Positions 1 to 15,831 of a stretch of 64,000 bases of DNA are shown piece by piece. The DNA comes from Nephromyces sp. MM_2019. Lineage: Eukaryota; Apicomplexa; Aconoidasida; Nephromycida. Under the pieces are notes generated by a model. It saw nothing but the letters and a program-made list of their open reading frames with translations, made no database searches and was not told the origin of the DNA. The position numbers were made by a program, and so were the translations under genes. Positions within the stretch are counted from its first letter, which is position 1; each line of letters opens with the position of its first letter. Location: the NCBI GenBank assembly GCA_015657535.1, contig JADHZB010000694.1, forward strand, positions 36,022-100,021. The letters run 5' to 3'.

Positions 1-3000
1 GATAGATTTTACAAAAAAAATGGAGCTTCTGTCTCATATTTTTTTCTTTAAAAAAAACACGGAATGCACGCTCTTGTCAGAAAAAAGCATTACTAAGCAA
101 CCAAGAGTAACATTGAAAAATATTTCAGTAAGGACTTGTAATAGCTTTGAAATTAGCTATTGCTCATGCTGATAGTTTTGATGTAATGATATTTTCACGA
201 GAGGCCTATATACCCAGTTTAAAATATGATAAAGTATCCTTTTTTTGTGCTAAATTAGGCGCAAAGTCCTGCATGATAAAATTACAAATCTTTCAGCTCC
301 TTATTTTTAATAGCAAACCTCATGAAGGTAAATAGCCGTTTTACTGGACTACAAAAACTGAACTTCCATGTGGATTACCAAAGAGTACTTTGCTAGTGTA
401 TTAATAGTAAGTTAAACTGAGCAGAGAGCTCCTCGGGTTATATTCCTAAGATATACTTTGTACCTCGGTCCTGTGCATTGTGGTTTCAGCAGCATATCTG
501 CCTTGATGAAATAATGAAAAAACTTTTATACTTTGCTAAAAAGGGAAGATATTCAGTTTTTCCTGTAATAACACAAATTTAGCGGAATATTCAACATATT
601 AAACTTAATTTACGCCAGCCATATTTCGACTTTTTACCGTTTTTGTTTACGTTATAAATTCATCGATGTTTTTACCTATGGAAGCCGATGCTCTGAAGCC
701 AAGCTGTATCTCGTCCTAAAATTGGAAGGAGACTCATTACCACACCTATTTCTCAGTCTCCAGCAAAATTACTTGCTCATTCGGTTGATTCGAGTGCTCA
801 TTTATTCAATCCTAGCGAAACACTCTAACGAAATGCCACAATCCATGTAGTCTATGAACTGCTAGGATTGCTTGAGGAGCTTCAGTCTCTTAATGCTTCT
901 ATAGGGCTTTTGAAAAGCATGCATCCCAGTAAACCATACATAACTATATTCTGAAATTCCATGGATACCCAATAAAAAGGCAGCAAAACTACATATTTTG
1001 CTCTACCCAAAATATATTTTCCACCCTGATAGCTTCAGCAAACATAATGGCCGATTGACAAGAAATACACCGTGGTTAAAGGGAGCCTATATTGCACGCT
1101 TCATTGTTTTAAAATGGCGAGGATGGTCTTGTTATCATCTTTTTTTTTGAATTAGCGTGAATTTTTATTAACGAAAATCCTTATCTCTTATTCGCCAGTG
1201 TATTTATACTTTTCAAAGTGAAAACAAGCAAAGTTAAATGCCTGCATGGTACGAACTGCATGTCCTCGTATAGTAGGCTCCAGCACATAGCTGCATTCCA
1301 CCCTAGATATAGGTTTTAAACGCTGAATTATCCTTGCAAAAATCTACAATATCTCCGAAAAAACCATGAACATCCAACTTTAAATTTCACCAAAAGTAAA
1401 GATAAAAATTCACGCTTAAATGACACTATTAGCGGCTATATCGGTAGCTGCGGCGGGGTCCTAAACAAAACCTGTGAAAGTATTTCAGGGAGAGGAAGGA
1501 TGCATTCCAGCTAGCACCGCAGCCAATTTTAAAAACTTATCTAAGCTACAATAGCGGTAAAATAAAAATAATGAGGCAATTTTTTATATTGGCAGAATTC
1601 GATTGGGATATTCAGCTAATTTTAGCAATCACAACCATATTGTAGAGTGGTAATCAGGCAAGTATACAAGAGGGCTATAGAGCAGAAGCAAATTTTTTGC
1701 CCTTGAAGCTCTATATAATCCCAAACATGATGCAATTTGGCAATCACCAAGTGAACGGCAGTATTTGAGATGAATTCAAACTGGTTAATATCTTTCAATA
1801 TAATGCTTTATTGCATTGAACACTATTTACAAGATAGAGAGCATCTAATGGCACCTACTCACTAACTTTTTTAATTTTAAAATAGTTGCAATTGTTTCCC
1901 TGGATTTTAGCTTCTAAAACCGTAGATCAACTCAACAATTTTAACATGACAACTATTCCTTAGTAGCTTGTCATCTCTGACACTTCTTGCATCCTAATGA
2001 ACTTTGCACGTTCCGCTTTTAGAACTTCAGTTCCAATTGAATACTTCGGCGTTTTATGTACGGAAGCTATCTCCTGCGTAACTTTTTTATACCTTTTCTT
2101 TAATATATGCAAGGAATGCTATTTAAGCTTATTCTCTAAGAGTCGTGGCCTGGTATACCACCGGCAGTCAGTGAAACATTACTTTTGGGACTCACCTGGC
2201 ATCAATATTTGGAAGACACATTGTAGTACACGGGGCATGGTGCACAAGGTACCCAACGAAGAAAAAAAACTCTGCCTCATTTTAAAGGGATTTTTTCAGT
2301 GGATTAATAAATTCTTCATGGCTTTGCAATTACTGCGTGCAACTAGCTAGCGCTGGTTAGCGGCAAGTCTGTGCCACTGTTAGTAGAGACTTGTATCGTA
2401 TACTGCACATGTAGAAACAGGCAAGACTTGAAAAAAAGCATCTCTAGCAAAGCAGCAACATGGGCTTTCTTTATTCGCGGCCAATAAATCGTTTTGCTCT
2501 TATCTATCTACTTACTGTTCGTATAAAAAAGGGCACAATCTCAAAAGCCTAGATTTCGTACTTTGCCAGAGCACGAGGACAACATCTTGGGATTCTTCTT
2601 TTCAAAGATAGCCTTCTACAAGTTAACAGTCCCCAAATTCCTTGTTTACTTTCAATTTAGCTGCATGCCCGGCAAATCAGTTTTAGAACCCATCTGCCTA
2701 GCGTGAGCATAGCCAACTTTACTGTGCTCTATCCAAATTTCTGTCGATACGCCGCATATGTAGGCATCGCAAACGATAGCAGCAACCGCTGTTTTTACGC
2801 TTAAGGTAATTACAATTAAGACGGCATATAATTGGGCCATCTATGTGCTATTTTTGAGGTTTAAAAAAGCAAATTAAAGGTTTTTATCCTCAAGGAGAAA
2901 TGCTTTAACGTTACAATTGCAATAGAGGTTTTCTGAAGAAATGCTGATGCTGGACGTGGTGTTACACTTATAAGGAACTTCATCAAATATGAAGGCAGTG

Positions 3001-3788
3001 AAAAAATGCGATTAAATTCGCCATCTCATCCCAATATTTACCCCCACAAAAGAAGCCCACAATCCGGCGCAGTGCTTCAGTCTTTTATAGGTATTAAAAA
3101 ATAGAGTCTAATAAGTTTTACCGGCCCATCGAGCCTGTGCCACTATAAATTTCTATGTCAAACTGCAGATACTAAGATGCGCATATAAGTCTACCTATAC
3201 TACTTCCCTTGGAGCATTTGTTGCGTAACCTTACCGCTGTACAGGCGAAAAACCACTGTAAAAAAAACTTTATTACACATGAAGGCGGCTTGGAGTGCAT
3301 GCAGAAAAAAATGTAAAAAAGATTACAAGCATGAGCACACTTCTTAGTCACTAGAAAACTGAGCGAAAAAAAAAAATTGCGATCTGAAAATTGTAATGCG
3401 TATATATTTATAGAGCTTTGAATTAGAGCCGATTGTGCAGCTTGCAAGGCATAGCTTTACAGGTATCCAAATGACAGACCCCTCGCTTGGGCATAGTTTT
3501 GAATAAGTAAAAGATGAATCATTTTCCGTTATTTTATACTAAGTGGCATACATTACTCTCATGAGATATCCAAACTTCAACTAAATTAAAGCCTTGCGAT
3601 CATATTAATACAGCGCCAAAATTTTTAGGTTTAAACTTCAACACAACCGAAAAAAGCTAAATTCATTGGTAACCCTTGCTAATCGCAACTAAAAATATTG
3701 ATATAGACCCCAGATATTCATCTAATTTCTCGCTTATAATCATATCATCTTCACCTGAAATTGGTTCTAAACCTGCTAAAGCATCCAT
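1..3788. other. No supported gene; possible isolated exons
   Basis: I cannot assemble a convincing gene here. Open frames are short and show no recognised family. One minus-strand stretch ends at about 2197 in a good splice-donor consensus (CCAG followed by gtgagt) and could be an exon of an unrecognised gene. Another minus-strand frame, about 2652-2840, starts with a hydrophobic run like a signal peptide, but nothing else supports it. Base composition resembles the neighbouring coding region more than the very AT-rich right end, so an undetected intron-rich gene is possible. Confidence 0.3.
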
Positions 3789-6700
3789 TTATTTATAATT
3801 TGCTTTAATCGATTTACTTGCGATCAAAGGTCTTGGGATTTCAAAATCCGTGCGGTTTTCATAAGCCTCGTAATTCGCTTGTATATCACCAAAAGAAGCG
3901 TTAGCCTCTCGTACCACTGCTCTGATAGAGGCTCGTAGCGTGCCTGTATGCAGCGATATAAAGCTAAGAAAGCAGCCAGGCTGGCTTATCGGGGGATATC
4001 TCACCTTGTCCGATTAATTTCTCTTCACCTTGTATACGTTCTAGCTGAAAAAATATATCATAATCCTACCTTCATCATTATTCTTGCAAAATGAGAAAAC
4101 AACGATTTATTACCTGCTTGAATATAGCGGTTAGTATTCCGTATTTTTGAGATGATTGATTCCTTTGAAATATTGCTAGGGAGCTGCACAAGGATTTTAC
4201 AACCTGTGCCATGAAGTTTGTTCACCAATGACATGCGGAAGCTTCAGTTTTTTGGCGATTATCATGCATATGTGAATACCTTATTCGCTAGAAGCTTGGA
4301 AGGCTCAAACCACACGGGGAGCGCCGCTAGGAACTATAAAACGAATACATTTAAACAAGGAATACTTTTCAATCTGCTAGGATACAACATTTACCAGGTT
4401 ACAGAGAAGCAACTTGGGTAAACTTAAAGCTGAAGGTTTCACATCTTCAAAATTTTGGAGTGGATCTATTATTAATTGCTGATTCAGTAATTCCATTGAA
4501 TGAAGGCTGTTCAGAAGTCCAGCTCTAACAAGAGTGTCGATGTTAGGCGAAGCAAGGAATATATATATTATCGACAGGCACAAATCAGTGTTAGTAGCTC
4601 CAGAATCCTAAAATTAGCAGTCTCATACAAAATATCACTTATGGAGACCGAGCTGTCTTTAAAAAAAATTACCGTAAGACTAGATCCCAGTGATATAATT
4701 AAGAAGTGTATGAGCAGCTCCGCTGTAAATTTGAATTGCTGCAAAGATATAGCGTAAGGGTGGATTATTGATTTTAGAGACCAAGTTGTTTTATTTTACC
4801 CCTGCCAAAGATGCTGCAATTAATGCACAAGCCGCAGATGCCCGAATATTTGATTCTTCATGCTCTAGCAAGAGGGCCCATTCTTGCAGGTTTATCTCAT
4901 TGTTACGACTATGTAACGGCGCTTTCGATCCCCCGGAAGGATTTGAGATGAGCGACCTTAGTCCTACCGACAGCATCGCTGCTCTCGGAGTTTCTTGGCC
5001 CTGTGAGGATGGTGTGAGGATGCATAATTATTAAAAAGGCCGAGCATCAAGTAGACAAATAAATACGAAATTCAAAGAGTACACACAAAAATAGCAATTC
5101 GACATTCTGTGTATGATAAAATCACAAAGGCTTAAATTGGAAAGGAATAACGATAAAAAATATCCCAGTTAATAATCACTTTCATTGCTGATAGAGTGGG
5201 GTTCACACCAACTCTATTAAGGTTGTACATATTTAAAAAATACACCATTACCTCTAGAGGAAGAACAATATTCGCTATTGAGAGCAGTGCTGCGGCTTTT
5301 ATTCCGGTACATTTCTTCGACGGGCTAGAAAAGACGCCACGGGTGCATTCCTCCAATAAATCTGTAATCGCTACGGAGTTTCTGAAAATCTGCAAGGCTG
5401 TGTAAAAATAAGGATTTATTTGGAAGCAGAAAAAGCGTAGATACGTGATAGGCTACCTTACCTTTCCTAAAGCTACTTTGTCTGCAATGACTTATCAGTT
5501 GTAGCAGAAACGTTAAAAATTGGAAAATTGCAGTCATCCAAATATCATCAGCCTGAATACTCAACCAGATCTAAGCCTAGAAGAATACCAAAAGAATTAT
5601 TCTTCGTTACCTTGTCCACCGTGTCAATGGAGGATCGGAATAAGCTGCCAATAGCAGGACGCAATAAAGTTATGCTTTAGCGGAAAAAATATAGATTTCG
5701 TTTTACCTTGCTATTCTTTGAACCAGGGAAGCCAGCTCAATGCTATCCTCTTCATCAAACCAGGATATCTCACAAAACACTAATTTGGATACTTTCAAGG
5801 CTACTAAAAGCGATTCAAAACTTTTGTTAGCTGCCAGGGGCTTCGGCCTCCCGTTTGCTAACTCTCCGCCGTTGGTTGTGGTTTTGAATGCGATTCCTTG
5901 TACTAATTGCACTAACTGCGTAGCCGAAAAATACGCTGCAGAATATTTCCCGAGTTTACAAACTTCGGATATTATCCATGCTGCTGTAACGTAGATGTCA
6001 GATTCTGTAAGCCCTCTTTCTATTGCAATTAATTTTTCCGGTTCCAGATTATCCATATAGGTTATTAGTGAGCGTAAAATGCACTGTAGAAGGCACTACG
6101 ACTTAGTATATACGCTTATCTAATTATGCAGTATGCCTTTACCTCATTGTTATAGACTGCATGAATTATCGCCTTAGGACATTCCGCACCTCCCTCAGAA
6201 GCGCGTTTGTCATAGCTGCCAAACTTAATAAGCTGGAAGAAGCAGTGATTTTCATGGAAAAAATAAAAAAAAAAGTATACCATGATAACTATCTTCTCGG
6301 TTTCTTGAACTCTCGAGTGCTCGCTTCTTTGCTGTCTCAGCTGCTCATAAAATAGGTTCTTCAACTCCCCACCTAAGTTGTTTCTATACCACCATGTCCA
6401 TTCGGACATAGAAAAGCTTTCTAAGGAATCCATCATACTGTTAAAAAGCCTCAAAAGTACATTATACTGCTCCTGAACTTATGAGCTTTAGCTTTAACCG
6501 TTCTATGAATGTATCTTGGCAATACGTACATGTTGAAGGGCTATAATCGAGGCGAAAAAAAGTATCCGAGGATGAAATCTTTGCTGCAAATAAATATTTT
6601 TTCACCCCTGGCTTTAGTTTAAATGAAAGTGGCATACTTCGGCATAGAATTCGGCGCGATAAACTTTATCTTTTTCAATGCTACAGCGGTCTTGGAACCT

Positions 6701-9700
6701 CCTAGATCAACAAGGAAGCATGGCTTTCGTAGGATAATAACTAGTGAGTACGTTCAGTTCGTACTTCCTTACCAGAAAAATGCAGGCTCAGTAACGTATG
6801 CTTGAAATAATAAGAGACATCCTGCGATGAGACTGTGGTGCGATAGCTGTAAATAAAAGCGCTTTAAATGCCGCTATTTGTAAGTAAATTTTTGGGGGAA
6901 ATACTTGTTGGTCTAGTTGCGAAATTTTTCGCAGAATGGAAGGTTCCGCCAATATTTCGTGCATTCCCTCGGTAAGGTCATCGAAATCACATAGAAGTGT
7001 TCCTTCTGCTGTCTCTAGCAAAGGACTGACTATTAGACAGAGGCAGTGCGAGAGATGCTCACTATCAGGACGCTTCATTGCATCGCGATCGTTCGCTTCT
7101 ATGAACAATTCAAATCACGCCGTTATAGTCCCACCTACTTAGCTAATTACGAAAGCAGCAACTTTACCAGGCGATGGTTGACTGGAGCTTCGAGCCCGGA
7201 AGATCTCACTACGAACAGCACTGTTTTAAACAATCCAGTAACGTATACTCATCGATGTATGGTACCTAATGTATTGTAGTGATGCTGCAGTATAAAAGAA
7301 ACAGGTGTCCGCATGTTTCCATTGTAGTGTGATATGTGTTTACCTAATGCCGAATTAATCCTTGAAGCTGTTTCAGATATGGCACTAAGTAACTCTGTGC
7401 CAAAGTGCTTGGAAGTTAACTTCGCACAAGTGGAAACGGTATAAAGGCAGTAAAAAAAAGACTGATTCGGTAACGGTATAGCTTTCTCGAAATTTTCCTG
7501 CAAAAGCGAAGACTGAGAAAATTTAATTACAAAAGTAAAAGTTATTTATACCTTGGCCTGTTGCACGTGTAATAGTATCAAAGTTTGCAATGTTGGTATA
7601 GAATAAAAAAGGGAAACGACTTCGGGTATCGTCAAGTCCACGCTTTCTATCGCAATACTGAAGTAAAACCGCTGAAATTTTTGAAACAGTTCTGCTACGT
7701 TCGCCAATAAGATCAAATTATTTTCCATGAAGCTTGAAGCCATGCTGCAGTCACTGGATGTGTCAATCAGTAGCTGCTGAACAATGATCAAGCCATGAAG
7801 GGTATTAATTCTGAAATGATGCTTGTGTACAAAAAAAAGGATAAAGTGCTTAAAGTAATGTAAGTTACATTTCAAGCCACTTTATTTCAAGCTCAAAAAA
7901 ATCTGAACTCCCTAGCTGCTCTAATTTCTGCCGATTCGTATTGAAGGAAGGAATACCTAGGAAAAAAAACAGTGCATATTCAAATTGCCTTCGCAGCTTA
8001 TTGATTCTAGCTTACAAATGCACATCCTTATGGCATGACGTGTCAACTTCTCAATTAAATAAGTGATCCTTTCAAGTGATACAACTAATGCAGGCCCCTT
8101 AGTTCTCTCCGTATTGCTGCAGCTAGAGCTTAAATGCAGAAAAAATGCTTGGAAGTTATCCGCGTCAATTTTTTGATTTATTGCGTTTTCCGTCAACACT
8201 TTAATCACGCCTAGAAGCTGAGATAAGTGCCTGAGCTCCAAATGAGGCTGTAATGACATTGCAAAAAGACGACAATCAACTTAGCTAGCAAAAAGGATTG
8301 AACAGATGGATCTTTTCAGAACCTGTGAAGAGGGAATTAGCAGCTCCAGCATAGTAAGCATGGCCTCTAGATATTCGCTGTCGTGAGTGTCACTGGTAGG
8401 CGCATGACATATTTTTGTGACTTCATCGCATAGAAGCTGTATAATTAGCTCAGTCGCTAAAAAAAAGATTTATGACCAACTAGCAATTTTTATCTCATTT
8501 TTATTGCTCACAGTATAGCGAATGATGGTCAGCGAACGCCGCAGAGCTGAGGAAATTTCTCTGCAGGCAGATTACCGAGGCTATTCGAACTTCCAACGTT
8601 CCCACCCTTATACTTTCAAGCAGCCATTCCACAATGCTAACTTCTTCCAGAAATATCCTGATAGCCTCTTTAGGTTTTGCGTTACAAAGCTGGTTTACTA
8701 TTGATATACTAGCTATATAAGTCTCCTTTTTATGTTGTCTAGAAACAAGCAATGACTGGAGTGCTTCAGCTATATGCAGCAGCGCTTTTTCATTATGAGT
8801 AAGAGACATTAGAAACTCGAAATTAGAGGTGCAAGCGGAGTAAAAAAGGATCATTTCAGATCCCAATACCTTGGAAGAAGTACTTTTCTCAAAAATAATG
8901 GACAGGTGGACTTGATTGTCGCTTAAGACCCGGCTCATCGGCTGAAAATTTTCTTCCACGCTTACTAATTTAGTGAGAATAAACACAAATATAGAAAGAA
9001 CGTCGTGGCTCAATGACAGGAGAGTAGGTATAAAGTCGCCCAGAGCTTGTACGAAATTAGTATCCTAAATGCACAGAAAAGGTTATTTCTTTAGCATGCG
9101 AGTAAATGCTCAATCGTACCGTTTGAAATGTGGAAAGCATTGCATCACTAGTAGTACACAAGTCCTTCGTTAGCTTGTATAGGTACATTACGCTGTTAGG
9201 TTCGGATACTCGTAATTTCATTGTTAAGCAGGCTATTATTGCATCTTTTAAAGCTGATTGCAGCCTCGGGATGGCATTATCCAAGAATATTTCTGTCAAG
9301 GTGACAAAAAGTTGAGTTGCCGCTGCCGCTGTGGCGCTAATGCTTGCGTCATGACTATTGTCCTTCTTTCCCAAATCCAACAGCAAGCTCAGCTAAAGTG
9401 TAGAAAAAATTTCAATTTTTTTTAGAGTGGTAAAAAATATATTGCCAGACTTGTCCGACAGTACCATGTTCGTGAGAAAAGGGGTTTCATCCCAAAAAAA
9501 CAGGCTGATTTTGTAGGAGTTTTCCAATTTGTTCTCTGATCTTATCACTTTGTTAAGTTGCTCCATCAGAGATTTTTTTATGAATGATGGAGTGTTTTCA
9601 ACAAGCATATCGCAATAGCAACCACAGCATAAGGTATGCTCGGATACATCAACAAGTATGGGAGTGTTATGGGTATGGTGCTCACTGGAATGTACTTTCA

Positions 9701-9985
9701 GCGAGGGCGGAAAGTTAATTGGAAGCTTACACACTGTCGTCATTCTGTGGTATGAAATTCGAGGTGCATAAAAAGTTTCTGTGGTATGAAATTCGAGGTG
9801 CATAAAAAGTTTCTGTGGTGCCACAGGTATGGATATATAAATTTTTGTGATAATTAAATTGTAAGTTATTCCAGCGTTGAGTTATGGTGTGGCTCTGTAC
9901 GTACGCTACATTTGGCGATATATGTAGCAGCGGGTATGGACACTTACAAAAGCGCGGTCTCATCGTGTCAAGCGCCTTACTATAT
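3789..9985 (-). CDS. Large alpha-helical (ARM/HEAT-like) protein, many short introns
   Basis: Exons in plus coordinates, each in phase with the next: 9948-~9985, 9465-9733, 9120-9392, 8512-9064, 8323-8456, 8016-8247, 7869-7956, 7552-7810, 7344-7512, 7168-7220, 6905-7072, 6773-6846, 6638-6701, 6530-6583, 6281-6472, 6143-6232, 5707-6083, 5611-5644, 5462-5552, 5252-5397, 4800-5000, 4673-4738, 4395-4607, 4280-4333, 4114-4203, 4005-4044, 3789-3943 (TAA stop). They encode about 1390 residues. The protein is rich in Leu, Ile, Ala and Ser with repeated amphipathic helices (for example ACALIAASLAG, LLTM/LELLIP-type runs), as in armadillo/HEAT solenoids. I do not recognise the family; a large scaffold, transport receptor or nucleoporin-like solenoid are options. 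No signal peptide or catalytic motif is seen. Introns are mostly 48-76 nt, the smallest 39 nt (7513-7551). The 5' end is unresolved; the acceptor at 7073 is weak. Confidence 0.72.
9743..9818. repeat. 34-bp direct repeat, 2.2 copies, next to a splice acceptor
   Basis: The unit starting TTCTGTGGTATGAAATTCG begins at 9743 and again at 9777 with no mismatch that I see, followed by a third start of TTCTGTGG at 9811. On the minus strand each copy ends in ATACCACAG, which is acceptor-like. The array lies within the intron 9734-9947 of the ARM/HEAT-like gene, a few bases upstream of the acceptor used at 9734. Confidence 0.85.
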
Positions 9986-10960
9986 TTAACTGAGGGCACA
10001 ATCAAATACTCAATCTAACGAGCATCGCTTGAAGCTGCGAAGCCTAAGTCCCTTTTCATTAATGGATGACTGCCACGTTTACGCGATTATCTTTAGCTAT
10101 GCCAATTTTTAATAACAGGCGAGTACCGCTTGGTTTTCTCAGGGAAATAGATGTGCGCTTGTCCTGGTACGAAAATGGGACCTTAAACGTACAGTGGAAT
10201 AAATGTTGAGTCAGTGAGAATAAGAAGTATCGGATGACCTTGAATGTAGCGTGCATTCAAGAGAAGTCAAATCTAGGGTCGCTCTTATCTAAGTGCTCCC
10301 GAGCGTTGTATCATTTGAAAGTATAGTCCGCTTGCATTTAGCGACGAATTTTGTCTGAAGAATCCAACCACGTTCAGTAGACAAGAGATTTAATGCATAT
10401 TCTCAGCTGCAAGAATGTTGTCTCTCATGACGATGCAGTGAAATTTTTGGCAGCAGATGTTACTTTCAATGGTTCCGTGATAATGTCTTGCACTCAACAC
10501 ATTATGCTCAGCAGATAGCTTAAATATATTGTAAAACGAAAGGCCGGCCTTGGTACTCCTTGTGTCATTCATGTTTTGCCGAAGTAGTCGCACTTCAAGT
10601 TTGTTTATCAAATGCAACAACGTGCTCAAGGAAGAATACGTGAGGGAGGGATTTGTATTTCTGGAATTTTCTTTAGAGAAATCTAATTTACGCGCATTAA
10701 CAGTATACCGAAAGTAAGGTATGGTTGCCATAACTATACCTACTTGCAAATAGGCCACACGCTAAAGAAAAACATACCTTTTTTGGGGTAAGCGAATGCG
10801 GATATCTATCACTATACACGCTGCCTGCATTTCGCGAAGGCAGTGGAAGAGGGAAAAATTAAAAAATAACCCTTGCTTTGGCTCCGGATAAGCCCCTATA
10901 CTCATCGTACAGTACTGCCACTTAGCCGAAAGCTATTCTCGCAAGTATACGGAAAAAAGG
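9986..10960 (-). CDS. Probable 5' exons of the ARM/HEAT-like gene (unresolved)
   Basis: Minus-strand open frames at 10390-10758 (about 120 codons) and 10059-10256 (about 65 codons) lie directly upstream of the well-phased exons and have similar helix-rich composition, for example SSLSTLLHLINKLEVRLLRQ in the first. Candidate donors exist (gtaggtat near 10733, gtaaac near 10083), but I could not find one set of splice sites that keeps phase into the exon at 9948. A further candidate exon with a good donor (gtatgttt) ends near 10780. Either the true 5' exons are here with junctions I failed to find, or some of these frames belong to another transcript. The start codon is unknown. Confidence 0.4.
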
Positions 10961-12764
10961 AAAAGGAAGCGTGAGGCCTCATTGCTTGTAAGTAAGCTCA
11001 CATAGTCTACGGAAAGTAAAAGACTCTTAAATTAAAGTATTAAATATGTCTTATGCTTGTAAGCGCAAACTTCAACCTAGAATAATCTAATCCATAAAAG
11101 AAATTTTTATCAAAAAGATAATGAAAACAGAATGAGCTGCTGAAAAAATACCGTTTATAGCAAAAAAGGAATCAAATTAGCAATCAAGGAGTTGGGTAAT
11201 CTCGGTAGCATAGGCGAACCTATCCCTGGTACGGAACTTCACGTGGTAGTAAGGCTACAAATAAAAACATGCGCCCAAGATGAGAAGTCCCGCAAAATCG
11301 AGCGGCATGTTCCCAAATGCCAAGAGATACGTTGGACGGGGCATAAGGCGTACACTCGCTCATACACAAGTTTTCATGGATCAGCGACTACAGATTGATC
11401 AGGAAAAAATAATGCATATAAAAACTGCCATTAGATGATAACTTTAATAAACGTAAAAATTCAGTATAAGCACATATAACCTGGGTAAGCTACCCCCTCA
11501 TTAGTGCGGTTGGCGTAAAGTAGCGTAATTATGGTTATTTCCTAATATACTATATATGTGTAGTCTAAATAGTGTGAACACTGCCTCATGTTTTGAAGAG
11601 GCGGTTTTAAGTGCCAAAAAACCTTCTGTCGCAGCTTGGCATATACGAATACCCTCAGCATTTCTCATAGCTGCGTTTTCGACGTGAAGACAAAGTTTAT
11701 GAATGTGCTAACGGCATCTCCTGCCCCGAATTGATTTTTTTTTGAGACCAAAACTTATGGAATCTTGTGTCGGCTGTAGTTTTTGAAATAATTTGACTGT
11801 TACAATGGGTACATCCTTTGAAAGTAGAATCACATCAATGTATTGCACTTAAAATTATTACCTCAATGACGGGCTTTTACAGGTAGCGGTAAATTCGTGC
11901 TAACGGCAAGTCTTCCTCAGACATATCCATCCGTGTAGTATATATCGCGGAGGCCTGAAGTTTTTTTTGGGTAGTTTCATTGTTTGACACTTACAGGACT
12001 AGGTCATAGCACTAAGATATTTTGTAGCAAGTATTTTAAGTGTTTATTGCCATTATGTACAGGATGGTAGCATTTTTTTATGAAGCCTAAATCTTTCAAG
12101 AATTAAGAATAGATTTAGAAAATAATTAAATCAAAAATGTAGCCTTTGAGACGAGGAAGCCATACGTTGGATCTTCAATTTGAACGATATTCGAATATTT
12201 TTGTAGGATACAGGAACTTCGAAATCTTTAAACCCGAAAAAAAGTTTTTGCTATTGTGGTAGGCAATAAAACAATTGCATTATTATACCAAAATTAGTAT
12301 TCCTTGCTTTTAGTAGGCCATGATTCTCTACTGAGTGAAAGATCTTTGAAGATGATGAGGGCTCTTATCTATAGGATTAATTCCAACATAATTTAGTGCT
12401 ACTGAACTTTTATCTTTCAGAAATCTTTAGAAAGAGTTCTTTTGCTAGGTCTTTTTAGCTTGGGCAACATTGATAGGCAAGATATTTTTTTAGGTTGGCA
12501 TTCTTGGTTTATAGTAAAAAAAACAAAAACTAAATTAGGCAGCCGTGAGCCAATAAATATTGAAAAATGCCTAGGACAAGATTTAGAGATATGAGTGTAT
12601 TTTTATGCTAAAAATTACGATGAAAAAATACATAATTAGGTATTAATAATATTCATATTTTTAAGGCAAGGAATTAGCTAAGAATGAAAAACAAGTTTCT
12701 AAATAAAAGGTATGTTGCTTTGAAATAAATTTATTTCAGGAAAAAAAAAGTTTAAGATACAAAG
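10961..12764. other. Intergenic; presumed PKA upstream region
   Basis: No convincing coding exon on either strand. A plus-strand frame at 11192-11398 (68 codons) has no recognisable family or splice support. The last ~600 bases before the PKA start are AT-rich and would contain its promoter; I see no motif I can name. A pyrimidine-rich run followed by ttcag near 12735-12739 sits about 25 bases before the ATG, so an intron in the 5' UTR is possible. Confidence 0.4.
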
Positions 12765-15320
<2,556 letters not shown>

Positions 15321-15831
15321 AGTAAGTATTCACAATTTTATGGCATTATTGACAGTTTTTAATTAATTAGAGGCTTTTTTGACTCATACTGAAAACTGCA
15401 TAAACACTAATAAAGTGTTTTAAATATGTATTTCAGCTAAAATTTGTACAAACTGCTGAAGGTTTGGCATCCGAGGCTTCGAGTTACAAATGAAAAGAAA
15501 TTTCCTTGCAGAATGAATGCTCACCACGAAAGGGCCAAGTTTTATGCAGAGCTTACGGAATTTTTTCGGTATTAATGCTTAGTAAACGTCAAACATCTTG
15601 CGATATTACCTGCCTTGGCAAAGGGCTGAGGCTATTTTTCAACAAGGATTTTTTAATACTAGCCGTGGCGACTGAACATTTTCAAGCTACATGGTTTCGC
15701 CACAAAAATTCTGGAATTCAAGTTCCAGAGTAGCAGAGACTACCACAGTTTTATCCTATACAAAAAGAGTCAGCCAGCGAAAGCTTTTCATCAATGTTCC
15801 CAGCACTGTTTGAATAGGCACATTGTCAAAT
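15321..15831 (+). other. PKA 3' UTR with probable intron
   Basis: One base after the PKA stop is a perfect donor GTAAGT (15322), and a good acceptor TTTCAG ends at 15436, so the 3' UTR is probably spliced. A second acceptor-like CTTGCAG ends near 15511, followed by a 20-codon frame beginning at an ATG. That frame is too short to call. The region then meets the 3' end of the minus-strand gene at 15832, so the two genes are convergent. Confidence 0.45.

Noticed and set aside
6233..6280. Continuous minus-strand frame through 6233-6280 (Phe/Tyr-rich run)
   Set aside because: It has a proper donor and a pyrimidine-rich acceptor and is a multiple of three without stops, so it is more likely a 48-nt intron than coding.
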